This document shows, piece after piece, positions 40,769 through 49,172 of a DNA stretch of 64,000 bases. This stretch comes from Fictibacillus phosphorivorans. Its GTDB lineage: Bacteria; Bacillota; Bacilli; Bacillales; Fictibacillaceae. How positions within the stretch are numbered: position 1 is the first letter of the stretch; each line of letters opens with the position of its first letter. Position numbers and translations under genes: made by a program. The notes below the pieces were generated by a model. It searched no databases, was not told where the DNA came from, and worked only from the letters and a program-made list of their open reading frames with translations. Location: NCBI RefSeq assembly GCF_007673525.1, contig NZ_VDZU01000001.1, positions 1,994,177 through 2,058,176 of the forward strand, written 5' to 3'.

Positions 40769-41509
40769 TTATTTTTGATTCATTTGCTTATTAGTTTTTT
40801 GGTACTCTTTTATTAATTCGACAAAGTTAAAAGCAAAACCAATATTGCGAGGTAATTCAAGATTCGCTAATAAGTCGAGTATGAAATTTAGTCTCTTTCT
40901 TTTATTGGTAAGCCCTCTAAAGACATCTGTGTCTTTTATTCTATTTAAAAGTAATTCAGCAACTTCTTTGTCTGAGTCATTTTTAAATATTGGTTTATCC
41001 AATATATTCCCTGGATTTCTGTTATAGCCATTTGGAATTAACGAGTTGTAAGCTCTTATAGCATTATCTTCTAAATCATTTAAAGTTTTAAATGAAGTAT
41101 CTTCCAAAGGAATAAAACTAATATTAAATCTATCTTTCTTTTTATAATCCTCGAATATTATTGGATTCCCTTTTTCAAAAACAAAATGGTTGAATGCCCT
41201 CTCAAAAACCCTTTCTGCTTGTCCAATATAGTAAATGTTTTTCGAGCTATTATAAATAATATAAATCCCTTTTAAATTTGCTATTCCTTTACTTTCCCTA
41301 GCGGTTTTATTTTTTAATTCAATTAACTCTTCAGGAGTTACAGTTATCATTTTTTTTCTTAACCCATCTAATTCTTTTCTCACAATTTCTTTATTTTTGT
41401 TTCTTTCGAATTCAGTTTTTTTCTTATGAAAATATGATGGAGAGATTTCAAAAGGGTCATTATCGCTCAAAATCTGACTTGCCCAATTTCGTTCTTCTTC
41501 TGTTAGCAT
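40769..41509 (-). CDS. GIY-YIG nuclease-family protein
   Basis: 246 aa. KGIYIIYNSSKNIYYIGQAE carries the GIY...YIG elements, followed by RVFERAFNHFVF with the catalytic-type Arg, and DLEDNAIRAYNSLIPNGYN with the catalytic-type Glu (E in the LEDNAI helix). N-terminal about 90 residues are helical and C-terminal about 60 are unknown. It is on the minus strand just after the lysis genes, a typical place for a lysogen-expressed accessory gene. Could be a homing or defence nuclease. Confidence 0.7.
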   Translation of the reverse strand: MLTEEERNWASQILSDNDPFEISPSYFHKKKTEFERNKNKEIVRKELDGLRKKMITVTPEELIELKNKTARESKGIANLKGIYIIYNSSKNIYYIGQAERVFERAFNHFVFEKGNPIIFEDYKKKDRFNISFIPLEDTSFKTLNDLEDNAIRAYNSLIPNGYNRNPGNILDKPIFKNDSDKEVAELLLNRIKDTDVFRGLTNKRKRLNFILDLLANLELPRNIGFAFNFVELIKEYQKTNKQMNQK

Positions 41510-41530
41510 ATATAATCACCTTTCAATAAA

Positions 41531-41734
41531 TCAATGAGTGCCAGTATAATCATAATAACCTGAATTAATCTTTTCCATGTTTTTTAAAATTACATCTTTA
41601 AGTTCTTTATCAATTTCTTCAGATTCTAATTCAGTAGGAATTTCTATTGTAACCATCCTAGCTTTAGAAAATTGCATTAATGTTACTTTTCTTACTCCAT
41701 TATTTTTAACCGCGAACATAATGTCATACTCCAT
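41531..41734 (-). CDS. Small hypothetical protein (67 aa)
   Basis: Located 21 bases upstream of the GIY-YIG gene on the same strand, probably co-transcribed. A beta-rich start and an acidic helical middle (ELESEEIDKELKDVILKNME). No family is recognised. Confidence 0.45.
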   Translation of the reverse strand: MEYDIMFAVKNNGVRKVTLMQFSKARMVTIEIPTELESEEIDKELKDVILKNMEKINSGYYDYTGTH

Positions 41735-41811
41735 AAGATAACCAACCTTTCAAATTTCAGGAACATTCGTTCTTATGTTAACATATTAAGATACTCTTAA
41801 TATATCTCACC

Positions 41812-42126
41812 TTACTCAAATATCGCCCATTCAATATCACTCACTCTTGTATCAACTTCTTCTAAGAAACTTGTATGTTCTTCTATTGATTCCCTCAACT
41901 CATCATTCTCTGATGATAAAAAGTCATATTCTGATTTAGTTTCCTCAAGTTCTGCTTCTAGATCAATTATTCGATCCTCTAGTTCTTCAATACTTATCTT
42001 AGGTTCTGTATCTGCGGGTTCTGCATTCTTCTTAAAGTAATCAATAGTACTGGTTACGATAAAATACGCACCCACAAAGGCAACAATCCACACACCTTTA
42101 AGTAACACTTTCTGCCACATATTCAT
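41812..42126 (-). CDS. Membrane-anchored coiled-coil protein (104 aa)
   Basis: An N-terminal membrane segment (about 8-26) and a long acidic coiled coil (EELEDRIIDLEAELEETKSE). Minus strand, in the right-end accessory block. It might alter the envelope or superinfection, but nothing specific is shown. Confidence 0.5.
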   Translation of the reverse strand: MNMWQKVLLKGVWIVAFVGAYFIVTSTIDYFKKNAEPADTEPKISIEELEDRIIDLEAELEETKSEYDFLSSENDELRESIEEHTSFLEEVDTRVSDIEWAIFE

Positions 42127-42281
42127 TTGTCCCTTCTAATTTACATTTTTAAGTAAGATTCATCCAACATCTTTGTACCAAATAAAACAAATTATGTAAA
42201 TATTTTTAAGTGTGTATCCAGTACTTTAACATATTTGAATAAACCTACCTCATATATATCAAGAAAACGAGGAGGTTTATT

Positions 42282-42590
42282 ATGAAAACAGATGATCTTA
42301 AAGACAATAAAGTCAGCAGAGTAGCAAGAATGCACTTTTCTAATAAAGAAAAAGTTGAATTATCATCCGATTATTCTCAGAAGCTATGGGAAGACTTAAA
42401 TGATGGTAAAATTCACGTTAATGGATTTTTAACAATAGGTAAAACAACATACTCTTTATTTCAAGTTACAAAAATTGAATGGGAAGAAGAACCTTTTGAA
42501 TATAGTTACAATGAATTTCAATTGTTTCCAGAGGGTGAAGAAATTCTAAAACATAAGCTCATTATTGAACCACTAAATAAAAAGAAGTGA
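42282..42590 (+). CDS. Hypothetical phage protein (102 aa)
   Basis: ATG 42282 with GAGGAGG. Lys/Glu-rich, mixed alpha/beta (HVNGFLTIGKTTYSLFQVTK). It opens a short plus-strand unit ended by the hairpin at 42674-42716 (AACCAC...GGTGGTTTTT). No family is recognised. Confidence 0.5.
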   Translation: MKTDDLKDNKVSRVARMHFSNKEKVELSSDYSQKLWEDLNDGKIHVNGFLTIGKTTYSLFQVTKIEWEEEPFEYSYNEFQLFPEGEEILKHKLIIEPLNKKK

Positions 42591-42661
42591 AAAGGTGTAA
42601 AGTTAATAACAAAGACGATCTTATCGAAGAAATCTTTGACAACTCAGAAAAACGTAAATAA
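42587..42661 (+). CDS. Very short overlapping frame (24 aa)
   Basis: GTG overlapping the previous stop as GTGA, coding a charged peptide (KRCKVNNKDDLIEEIFDNSE). It may be a translationally coupled micro-gene. Low confidence. Confidence 0.25.
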   Translation: MKRCKVNNKDDLIEEIFDNSEKRK

Positions 42662-42761
42662 ATATATAGGCAAGATTAAACCACTAAGAATCAATCTTCT
42701 TGGTGGTTTTTATTGTTTATATAAATTGAACTTTCCCGATATATAACTTGGAAGGATTATA

Positions 42762-42932
42762 ATGACAAATAACAATAATGAAGATAAAGTATCAAAAGGC
42801 GGCTTTAACTTTACATTCAGTTATACGAACGAAAAAACTTATGGTGAGTATGTAGAAGAATGTTTTAAGAATGTAGATATTGAAGAACTGATTAAAGAAA
42901 AACAAATAGAGATTAAAAAAGACCCTCAATGA
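42762..42932 (+). CDS. Small hypothetical phage protein (56 aa)
   Basis: ATG 42762 after GGAAGGA. Polar start, then GGFNFTFSYTNEKTYGEYVE and an acidic/basic helix (IEELIKEKQIEIKKD). Its stop overlaps the stop of the convergent XRE gene, and both use the shared hairpin AGAC-CTC/GAG-GTCT at about 42919-42943. Confidence 0.5.
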   Translation: MTNNNNEDKVSKGGFNFTFSYTNEKTYGEYVEECFKNVDIEELIKEKQIEIKKDPQ

Positions 42933-43138
42933 GAGTCTTTTTCTTTTACATGGGATATTACTTCAGTAATTTCGCAACCTAAGTAATTACAAATGTCATC
43001 AAGTATTTTCATAGATACATACTCATCTTTACTAATCTTAGCGATTGTAGCTGAAGAAGTTTTAATGCCCTTTTGAAGTTCAGTTTTGCTAATTTGTTTT
43101 CTATGTAATGTAGCTGCAAGTGGCGCAAATGTAATCAT
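42926..43138 (-). CDS. XRE-family regulator, right-end repressor
   Basis: 70 aa, a single Cro/CI helix-turn-helix: HRKQISKTELQKGIKTSSAT, then IAKISKDEYVSMKILDDICN and YLGCEITEVI. This is the minimal YozG/Xre type. GAGGGAG lies before the ATG. The spacer to the plus-strand gene at 43399 contains repeats of TATCTTTAGAAAG placed on both promoters, so it probably regulates itself and that unit. Confidence 0.8.
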   Translation of the reverse strand: MITFAPLAATLHRKQISKTELQKGIKTSSATIAKISKDEYVSMKILDDICNYLGCEITEVISHVKEKDSH

Positions 43139-43182
43139 CTTTTTTTCTCCCTCAATCTAAATGTCTTTATTTAATTATATCA

Positions 43183-43280
43183 TATCTTTAGAAAGGTGAA
43201 TATATTTTTATAAATATAGTTGACAATAAAATTTATATGGTTTATTCTATCTTTAGAAAGTTAAAGAAATATTTAGAAAT
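43183..43280. promoter_or_regulatory. Operator repeats with divergent promoters
   Basis: TATCTTTAGAAAG at 43183-43195 and again at 43248-43260, plus a partial TTTAGAAA at 43272-43279. Plus-strand promoter: TTGACA 43220-43225, 17-base spacer, TATTCT 43243-43248, so the second repeat begins at the -10. Minus-strand promoter: TATAAT (complement of 43174-43179) with weak TATTCA (complement of 43197-43202), so the first repeat lies in its spacer. Confidence 0.65.
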
Positions 43281-43398
43281 AAAGAATAAACGATATTAAT
43301 TCGAGTTGGAGATTGGATTAAATTAACCAAGCACCAAAGATTCTTAATAATAGTTGGATTACACACAATTCAAAAGTCAGAAAGAGGTGTAGTTTAAA

Positions 43399-43596
43399 AT
43401 GAATAGACCTGCTAAGTGGAGAAAGTACGTTGATGAAACATTTTCTTATCATGACATGAAAACTTCTTTAGAGAAAGCACTTGGTAGAAAACTTACAAAA
43501 GATGAAGATGGATCAATAATGTGGCTTTCAGATGCTGGCTGGTTAACAGTAGGAACACTTGTAAGTATGTTTGAGGAGTTAGCTAATAAAAACTAA
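43399..43596 (+). CDS. Hypothetical phage protein (65 aa) under the right-end promoter
   Basis: ATG 43399 after AAGAGGTG. MNRPAKWRKYVDETFSYHDM, then ALGRKLTKDEDGSIMWLSDA. Soluble. The leader from the 43220 promoter is about 140 bases. Two bases to the next frame, so it forms an operon with it. No family is recognised. Confidence 0.5.
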   Translation: MNRPAKWRKYVDETFSYHDMKTSLEKALGRKLTKDEDGSIMWLSDAGWLTVGTLVSMFEELANKN

Positions 43597-43618
43597 TTTG
43601 AACTTTGGGGGAATTATT

Positions 43619-43870
43619 ATGATAACAGTTAATAAGGAAGTAAAAGTGGAGCAAAACTTTGAAGTGTTCGTTGATTTAAATACAACTTTATCTTTGATGG
43701 TGTCTGGTGAAGATGAGAAGAGAGCTTTAGAAAAGGCTCTCTCCCTTATCGATGAACAAGCAATTCAACAACTCTTGTTAACTGTAGTCTCAAATAACGG
43801 TAGTGTGATAATGCCGAAAGTACATACATTTGAGACTGATAACATAAGCGTGTTTGGAGAAGATGAGTAA
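43619..43870 (+). CDS. Hypothetical phage protein (83 aa)
   Basis: ATG 43619 chosen for GGGGGAA upstream. Acidic alpha/beta protein (VNKEVKVEQNFEVFVDLNTT). Followed at once by the terminator CTGTCC-GAAA-GGGCAG-TTTT (43873-43892). Last gene before the right attachment site. Confidence 0.5.
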   Translation: MITVNKEVKVEQNFEVFVDLNTTLSLMVSGEDEKRALEKALSLIDEQAIQQLLLTVVSNNGSVIMPKVHTFETDNISVFGEDE

Positions 43871-43872
43871 GC

Positions 43873-43892
43873 TGTCCGAAAGGGCAGTTTTC
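43873..43892 (+). terminator. Terminator at the prophage right end
   Basis: CTGTCC and GGGCAG with a GAAA tetraloop, then TTTT. Confidence 0.6.
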
Positions 43893-44039
43893 TGTTCTAG
43901 TATTTTATGGTAGGAAATCCACTTTACTAAGTTAATCTACCATATTATAATAGAAGGAATTCAATAGAAAAGTAATGTGGAAACTAACTCTACATAATAT
44001 AAAAAACGTTGATACCACTGAGTATTTTATCCTTTTTCC

Positions 44040-44103
44040 TAACGGAGATTTGAAGACGGACTATTATCAATACTTTGGAAAACGTCCGCCTAGACAGCAC
44101 CAG
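44040..44103. repeat. Prophage right attachment site (attR core), 64-bp direct repeat
   Basis: Identical to 7848-7911. It is a start-less fragment of the ypsC 3' end; the bases after it (AGC TGA) complete the native ypsC reading frame after excision. The phage copy and the chromosomal copy have not diverged at all. Confidence 0.95.
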
Positions 44104-44172
44104 AGCTGATTAGTGCGTTTTGAAAAATTGGTGTAGGTAGTCGCGAGAGAATGTCGAAGATTGTAGACTCGC

Positions 44173-44260
44173 GGATAAAAGCCCATAATTTGTGGATTGA
44201 GACGCAAAACTCATTTTTGGATTCAAGCAGTAAACTTTAGGATTCAATCGCCCAAAACGA
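44173..44260. repeat. Short spaced repeats (GGAT core) downstream of attR
   Basis: Four units with GGAT at 44173, 44194, 44219 and 44240, i.e. 21-25 bases apart; the better ones read GGATTCAA or GGATTGA followed by A-rich CGC/AAAC. They resemble dispersed intergenic repeats seen in several Bacillus-like genomes. The region 44104-44543 has no larger gene; it also contains CGCGAG/CTCGCG (about 44140-44173) and the terminator at 44269. Confidence 0.4.
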
Positions 44261-44268
44261 TAAGGAAG

Positions 44269-44299
44269 GCTGACTTTTTTGATTGAGTCAGCTTTTTTT
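44269..44299 (+). terminator. Native terminator of ypsC
   Basis: GCTGAC and GTCAGC (6 bp) around a T-rich loop followed by seven T's. In the uninfected chromosome it lies about 165 bases after the ypsC stop. Confidence 0.7.
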
Positions 44300-44543
44300 A
44301 ATGAGAATCATAAGACTAATAGCAATAAAATTAAAAAAATTTCACGTACCGTATATATTTAAGATTTTTTAATACAAAAAACACAAGAAATAAGGATTAT
44401 GAACCAAACTACACATACTCGCTGCTACATTGATTCAATCTTTATAAAACCCTCACCACCACCAATTACTGAAACAAAGTTTAAAGACCTTATAAACGCG
44501 TACATACTATGCCTATCCATTAAATTAAAGGCAGGTTATTTCT

Positions 44544-44723
44544 ATGTACTCTCAATTTAACCATTTAGATAGCATTCAAAAGGCATTACAGAACCTACAA
44601 CCACACCTGGAAGATCATCATAAAGCCGAAATTCAAAGTCTTCTTCATCAATCGATTGGTCACGTAAACAATATTGATTCGTCCTTTGCTGCGTATGCAG
44701 AACTATTCAAGGAAGAATTTTAG
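44544..44723 (+). CDS. Small hypothetical protein (59 aa)
   Basis: ATG 44544 after a modest GCAGG site. Polar helical protein with many His/Gln (HLDSIQKALQNLQPHLEDHH, then LLHQSIGHVNN). Chromosomal, ahead of the carboxypeptidase gene. No family is recognised. Confidence 0.5.
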   Translation: MYSQFNHLDSIQKALQNLQPHLEDHHKAEIQSLLHQSIGHVNNIDSSFAAYAELFKEEF

Positions 44724-44824
44724 AAAAAATAAAATCGACCAGCAGGACTTTTTTATTGCGTCACGAATTCTTATAACGGTATGTTTTTAATGAAACAATG
44801 AAACCGTGAAGGGATGGAATAGTA

Positions 44825-46345
44825 ATGACACAAACAAAAGTTACTGTTGAAAAAGAATTCTTAGATTATGTAAAAAAAATGGTTCACATCAATGAAGCGA
44901 TCGGACTCATGTATTGGGACCTTCGCACAGGCGCACCTAAAAAGGGTGTCGAACAACGTTCAGAAGTAATCGGAACATTATCATCTGATGTATTTGCAAT
45001 GTCTACTTCTGAAGAAATGAAGAATTATATCGAAGAACTTTCTAAGTTAGATGTACAGGACTCTTTGTCTGATGTTACGAAAAAGACGCTCCAAGAAGTA
45101 AAGAAAGATTACGAGCGTAACGCTAAGATTCCTCCTGCAGAATTTAAAGAGTACGTTATTCTTCAATCCAAAGCTGAATCAGTATGGGAAGAAGCGAAAA
45201 ACGCGAATGATTTCTCCTTATTCCAACCGTATTTAGAAAAGCTTGTTGATTTCAATAAGAAATTCATTGGCTATTGGGGATATGAAGGGAATAAGTACAA
45301 TACACTCTTAGATATGTATGAGCCAGGGGTTACGGTTGAAATTTTAGATGAAACGTTCTCAAAACTTCGTGATCGAATCGTACCATTGCTTCAGAAAGTA
45401 ACAGAAGCAGGGCAACCTGATACAAAGTTTTTATTTGAACATTTTCCGAAAGAAAAACAAAAGGAATTCAGTTTGCATGTATTAAAAGACATGGGTTATG
45501 ATTTTGACTCTGGTCGTTTGGATGAAACGGTTCATCCGTTTGCGATCGGATTGAATCCTGGAGACGTTCGTGTAACGACAAAATATATGGAAAATGACTT
45601 CCGAACGGCTGTTTTCGGAACCATCCATGAAGGCGGTCATGCACTTTATGAGCAAAATATATCCAATGAGTTAGTTGGGACACCACTTGCTACAGGTACA
45701 TCGATGGGCATTCACGAGTCTCAATCTCTGTTCTGGGAGAACTTTGTAGGTCGTCACTTTGGTTTCTGGAAGAATCAGTACAACATGCTTAAGACTGTTT
45801 CAGGTTCACAGTTTAACGGTGTAGAGCTAGAAGAATTCTATCGTTCTATTAACGTGGTTGAGCCTTCACTCATTCGTATCGAAGCTGATGAGATGACATA
45901 CCCACTTCATGTTATTGTTCGTTATGAAATTGAAAAAGGTTTGTTTAACGATGAGATCGAAGTAAAAGACCTTCCACGTATCTGGAATGAGAAAATGCAA
46001 GAGTATATTGGTGTAACGCCGAAGAACGATGCAGAAGGTGTCCTTCAGGATGTGCATTGGTCAGGCGGAAGCTTTGGTTACTTCCCATCCTATGCTCTTG
46101 GGTATATTTATGCAGCGCAGCTTAAACAAGCAATGCTTAAGGATATTCCTGAATTTGATGCACTTATGGAGTCTGGCAACCTCTTGCCGATCAAAGAATG
46201 GTTAACGAAGAACGTTCACCAATATGGAAAGATGAAGAAACCAATCGAAATCTTAAAAGACGTAACAGGTGAGGGACTTAATCCAGATCATCTGATCGCT
46301 TATTTCGAAAAGAAATACAGTGATATTTACCGCTTAGAGAACTAA
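44825..46345 (+). CDS. ypwA: Thermostable-type carboxypeptidase M32 (YpwA)
   Basis: 506 aa. Zinc metallopeptidase with HEGGH (His268, Glu269, His272), the M32 HExxH, and the family segments GLMYWDLRTGAP, HPFAIGLNPGDVRVTTKY, GIHESQSLFWEN (third ligand Glu) and DVHWSGGSFGYFPSYALG. Removes C-terminal residues from peptides in the cytosol. B. subtilis has ypwA close to ypsC too. Confidence 0.95.
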   Translation: MTQTKVTVEKEFLDYVKKMVHINEAIGLMYWDLRTGAPKKGVEQRSEVIGTLSSDVFAMSTSEEMKNYIEELSKLDVQDSLSDVTKKTLQEVKKDYERNAKIPPAEFKEYVILQSKAESVWEEAKNANDFSLFQPYLEKLVDFNKKFIGYWGYEGNKYNTLLDMYEPGVTVEILDETFSKLRDRIVPLLQKVTEAGQPDTKFLFEHFPKEKQKEFSLHVLKDMGYDFDSGRLDETVHPFAIGLNPGDVRVTTKYMENDFRTAVFGTIHEGGHALYEQNISNELVGTPLATGTSMGIHESQSLFWENFVGRHFGFWKNQYNMLKTVSGSQFNGVELEEFYRSINVVEPSLIRIEADEMTYPLHVIVRYEIEKGLFNDEIEVKDLPRIWNEKMQEYIGVTPKNDAEGVLQDVHWSGGSFGYFPSYALGYIYAAQLKQAMLKDIPEFDALMESGNLLPIKEWLTKNVHQYGKMKKPIEILKDVTGEGLNPDHLIAYFEKKYSDIYRLEN

Positions 46346-46353
46346 TTACACCC

Positions 46354-46396
46354 TACCGGCGGACTCGAATGTATTTATCGAGAATGCCGGTTTTTT
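46354..46396 (+). terminator. Terminator after ypwA
   Basis: ACCGGC...GCCGGT outer stem plus ACTCGA/TCGAG inner stem, then TTTTTT. Confidence 0.75.
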
Positions 46397-46584
46397 ACAT
46401 AATCTGAAAGTATAACCTGTTTTCAGGATGACATTTATTATTACAAAAAATTTATGATCAACGTATAAGTTCAACTAACGCTGTCCTGAAAAGTTTGGCA
46501 TGACCCAAGTTTTCTTTATGAAAATGTTTCATTTGTACAGATTTTGTCTAAAACTATATAAAAAGACACTAGGAGGAAATATTG

Positions 46585-46992
46585 ATGGGAGCTGCAACGA
46601 CACAAGATATCCAGAACTTGTTAAAATTAAGAAAACGCATTGCTGTAGTCGGTCTATCTGATCAACCTTTTCGTACATCATATATGGTTTCAGAATATAT
46701 GCAGAGTGCCGGTTACGAGATTATTCCCGTAAATCCTAATGTCAAAGAGGTTTTAGGGCAAAAAGCATTTGCAACGCTCGAAGAAATTGATGGCCATGTT
46801 GATATTGTCAATGTATTTAGACGCAGTGAGTATTTACCGGAAGTTGCTCGTTCTGCAGCGAAAATTAAAGCTGGTTTCTTTTGGGCACAGCTAGGACTTT
46901 ACAGTGCAGAAGCAGAAGAGATTTTGCAAAGTGCGACGATTCCTTATATTATGGATAAGTGCATTAAAGTGGAACATGCTATGATACGGTAG
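46585..46992 (+). CDS. CoA-binding domain protein (YneT-like)
   Basis: About 135 aa. Rossmann-type CoA-binding fold: RIAVVGLSDQPFRTSYMVSE, YEIIPVNPNVKEVLGQKAFA, HVDIVNVFRRSEYLPEVARS and IMDKCIKVEHAM. ATG 46585 after AGGAGG. Followed by a strong terminator and placed before parE as in B. subtilis (yneT-parE-parC). Confidence 0.88.
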   Translation: MGAATTQDIQNLLKLRKRIAVVGLSDQPFRTSYMVSEYMQSAGYEIIPVNPNVKEVLGQKAFATLEEIDGHVDIVNVFRRSEYLPEVARSAAKIKAGFFWAQLGLYSAEAEEILQSATIPYIMDKCIKVEHAMIR

Positions 46993-46998
46993 TAATGA

Positions 46999-47026
46999 AC
47001 CACCCGCAATCATACGGGTGGTTTTC
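46999..47026 (+). terminator. Terminator before parE
   Basis: ACCACCCG and CGGGTGGT around CAATCATA, then TTT. Confidence 0.75.
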
Positions 47027-47140
47027 CCATGCTATCTAGTCATGTCACTTTTTTATCAGAAAATATTCTTTTCGACACTAAAGGTTTTCAGTCGATATAC
47101 CGAGAAATAAGAGGAGAATATACAGACAACAGTAGTATAG

Positions 47141-47152
47141 AAACAAACGTTC
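47141..47152 (+). promoter_or_regulatory. LexA-box-like site before parE
   Basis: AAACAAACGTTC matches GAAC-N4-GTTC at seven of eight fixed positions. parEC has been reported among LexA-controlled genes in B. subtilis, which makes the site plausible. Confidence 0.3.
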
Positions 47153-47197
47153 TGATATTATAGTAGTACTGCAGCAACGCGAAAGGAGCAACACAAC

Positions 47198-49159
47198 TTG
47201 GCTAGTAATAAGTCATTAATGGAGTATAACGATGATGCCATACAGGTGCTCGAAGGTTTAGAAGCCGTTCGAAAGCGTCCAGGTATGTATATTGGAAGCA
47301 CGGATGCTAGAGGCTTGCATCACCTCGTATATGAAATTGTAGATAACGCTGTTGATGAAGCTTTAGGCGGATTCGGTGATTACATACATGTGAAAATTCA
47401 CAAAGACAATAGTGTGTCGGTATCTGATGATGGCCGCGGAATGCCTACAGGTATGCACAAACTTGGAAAACCAACTCCTGAAATTATTTTTACAGTTCTT
47501 CACGCTGGCGGAAAGTTTGGTCAAGGTGGATACAAAACATCTGGAGGCCTGCATGGTGTAGGTGCTTCAGTAGTAAACGCCTTATCTGAATGGTTGGAAG
47601 TAACGATCCACCGTGACGGCAAGACCTATCGTCAGCGTTTTGAGAATGGCGGTAAACCTGTAACAACTCTTGAAGTGATCGGAAATACACGTAAGTCTGG
47701 AACGACCGTCCATTTCAAACCAGACCCGACCATGTTTTCTACGATCAACTATAACTATGAAACATTAAGCGAACGATTACGTGAAGCAGCATTCCTGTTA
47801 AAAGGGATCAAAATCGTACTTGAAGATGGACGTAACGGTGAAAAAGAAGAGTTTCAGTTTGATACAGGTCTTGAAGCATTCGTAAAATACTTGAATGAAG
47901 ATAAAGACTCTCTTCACACGGTTGTGAGTTTTGAGGGGATACAAAATGAGATCGAAGTAGATTTTGCGTTTCAGTATAACGATGGTTATGCAGAAAACGT
48001 ATTATCGTTCGTAAACAACGTTCGAACTAAGGACGGCGGAACGCATGAATCGGGTGCGAAAACGGCGATCACTAGAAGTATTAACGAATACGCTCGAAAA
48101 ACGAACATGTTAAAAGAGAAAGATAAAAACTTAGACGGATCTGATATACGTGAAGGTTTAACAGCTGTTGTTTCCGTTCGAATTCCAGAAGAATTTCTGC
48201 AATTTGAAGGGCAAACGAAGAGTAAGCTAGGCACAAGTGAAGCACGTTCTGCTGTAGATGCTGTAGTAGCGGTTAAACTGGCGTATTTCCTAGAGGAAAA
48301 TCCTGCAATTAGTGAAATGCTCATCCGTAAAAGTATTAAAGCCGCACAAGCACGTGAAGCAGCACGAAAAGCACGTGAAGATGCTCGAAACGGTAAAAAG
48401 AACAAACGTAAGGATTCGATGTTAAGCGGTAAATTAACTCCAGCTACATCAAAGAATCCTGAACGAAATGAACTTTATCTTGTTGAAGGTGATTCTGCAG
48501 GCGGATCGGCTAAGCAAGGAAGAGACCGTAAATTTCAGGCGATTCTTCCGCTAAGAGGAAAAGTAATCAACACAGAAAAAGCTAAGCTTGCTGACATCTT
48601 CAAGAACGAAGAAATTAATACGATCATTCATGCGATTGGAGCTGGAGTGGGCTCTGATTTTACATTAAAAGATGTGAACTACGATAAGATCGTAATCATG
48701 ACTGATGCAGATACAGATGGTGCGCATATCCAAGTGCTATTACTAACTTTCTTCTATCGCTATATGAAACCGCTTATTGAAGAAGGAAAAGTGTTCATCG
48801 CACTTCCTCCACTTTATAAAGTAAGTAAAGGGACTGGTAAGAAAGAAGTCATCGAATATGCTTGGGATGAAGACGAGCTTAAAGAAGCACAGAAAAAGAT
48901 CGGAAAAGGCTATATCATCCAGCGCTATAAAGGTCTAGGTGAGATGAATGCTGACCAATTATGGGAAACTACGATGGATCCTGATACACGTACCTTGATC
49001 CGAGTAAGAATTGATGACGCTGCCCGTGCTGAAAAACGTGTATCTGTCCTAATGGGAGATAAAGTAGAACCACGACGAAAGTGGATCGAAGAACACGTTG
49101 CGTTTGGCATAAACGAAGAAACTAATATACTAGATAACGAGAACTTGTCAGCATTCTGA
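47198..49159 (+). CDS. parE: DNA topoisomerase IV subunit B
   Basis: 653 aa, TTG start after AAAGGAG. GHKL ATPase: YEIVDNAVDEALGG, VSDDGRGMPTG, GGLHGVGASVVNALSEW. TOPRIM region: LYLVEGDSAGGSAKQGRD and IMTDADTDGAHIQ. Ends with the short EEHVAFGIN tail typical of ParE/GyrB. ParE/ParC decatenates daughter chromosomes. ParC follows 13 bases later. Confidence 0.96.
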   Translation: MASNKSLMEYNDDAIQVLEGLEAVRKRPGMYIGSTDARGLHHLVYEIVDNAVDEALGGFGDYIHVKIHKDNSVSVSDDGRGMPTGMHKLGKPTPEIIFTVLHAGGKFGQGGYKTSGGLHGVGASVVNALSEWLEVTIHRDGKTYRQRFENGGKPVTTLEVIGNTRKSGTTVHFKPDPTMFSTINYNYETLSERLREAAFLLKGIKIVLEDGRNGEKEEFQFDTGLEAFVKYLNEDKDSLHTVVSFEGIQNEIEVDFAFQYNDGYAENVLSFVNNVRTKDGGTHESGAKTAITRSINEYARKTNMLKEKDKNLDGSDIREGLTAVVSVRIPEEFLQFEGQTKSKLGTSEARSAVDAVVAVKLAYFLEENPAISEMLIRKSIKAAQAREAARKAREDARNGKKNKRKDSMLSGKLTPATSKNPERNELYLVEGDSAGGSAKQGRDRKFQAILPLRGKVINTEKAKLADIFKNEEINTIIHAIGAGVGSDFTLKDVNYDKIVIMTDADTDGAHIQVLLLTFFYRYMKPLIEEGKVFIALPPLYKVSKGTGKKEVIEYAWDEDELKEAQKKIGKGYIIQRYKGLGEMNADQLWETTMDPDTRTLIRVRIDDAARAEKRVSVLMGDKVEPRRKWIEEHVAFGINEETNILDNENLSAF

Positions 49160-49172
49160 GGAGGTTTAAAGA

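Larger units (their letters stand above)
7848..44103. mobile_element. Temperate siphovirus prophage integrated in the ypsC 3' end (about 36.2 kb)
   Basis: Bounded by perfect 64-bp direct repeats. Modules in order: integrase, accessory/early genes, a phage RNA polymerase, a block of small genes, packaging, head, tail, lysis, and a right-end accessory block with its own repressor-like gene. Packaging, capsid, tail and lysis genes all appear intact, so it may be inducible. The base composition is clearly more AT-rich than the flanking chromosome. No recognisable excisionase, helicase, primase, SSB or DNA polymerase gene is seen. Confidence 0.95.

Noticed and set aside
44040..44103. Separate methyltransferase pseudogene
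   Set aside because: The fragment is exactly the 64-bp attachment core and nothing more of ypsC is present, so it is attR and not an independent pseudogene.
44173..44260. CRISPR array
   Set aside because: Units are too short and irregular (21-25 bases), diverged, and without cas genes.
47986..48405. Minus-strand frame of 139 codons inside parE
   Set aside because: Pure shadow: Ser/Ala-rich complement of a conserved gene, no start signal.
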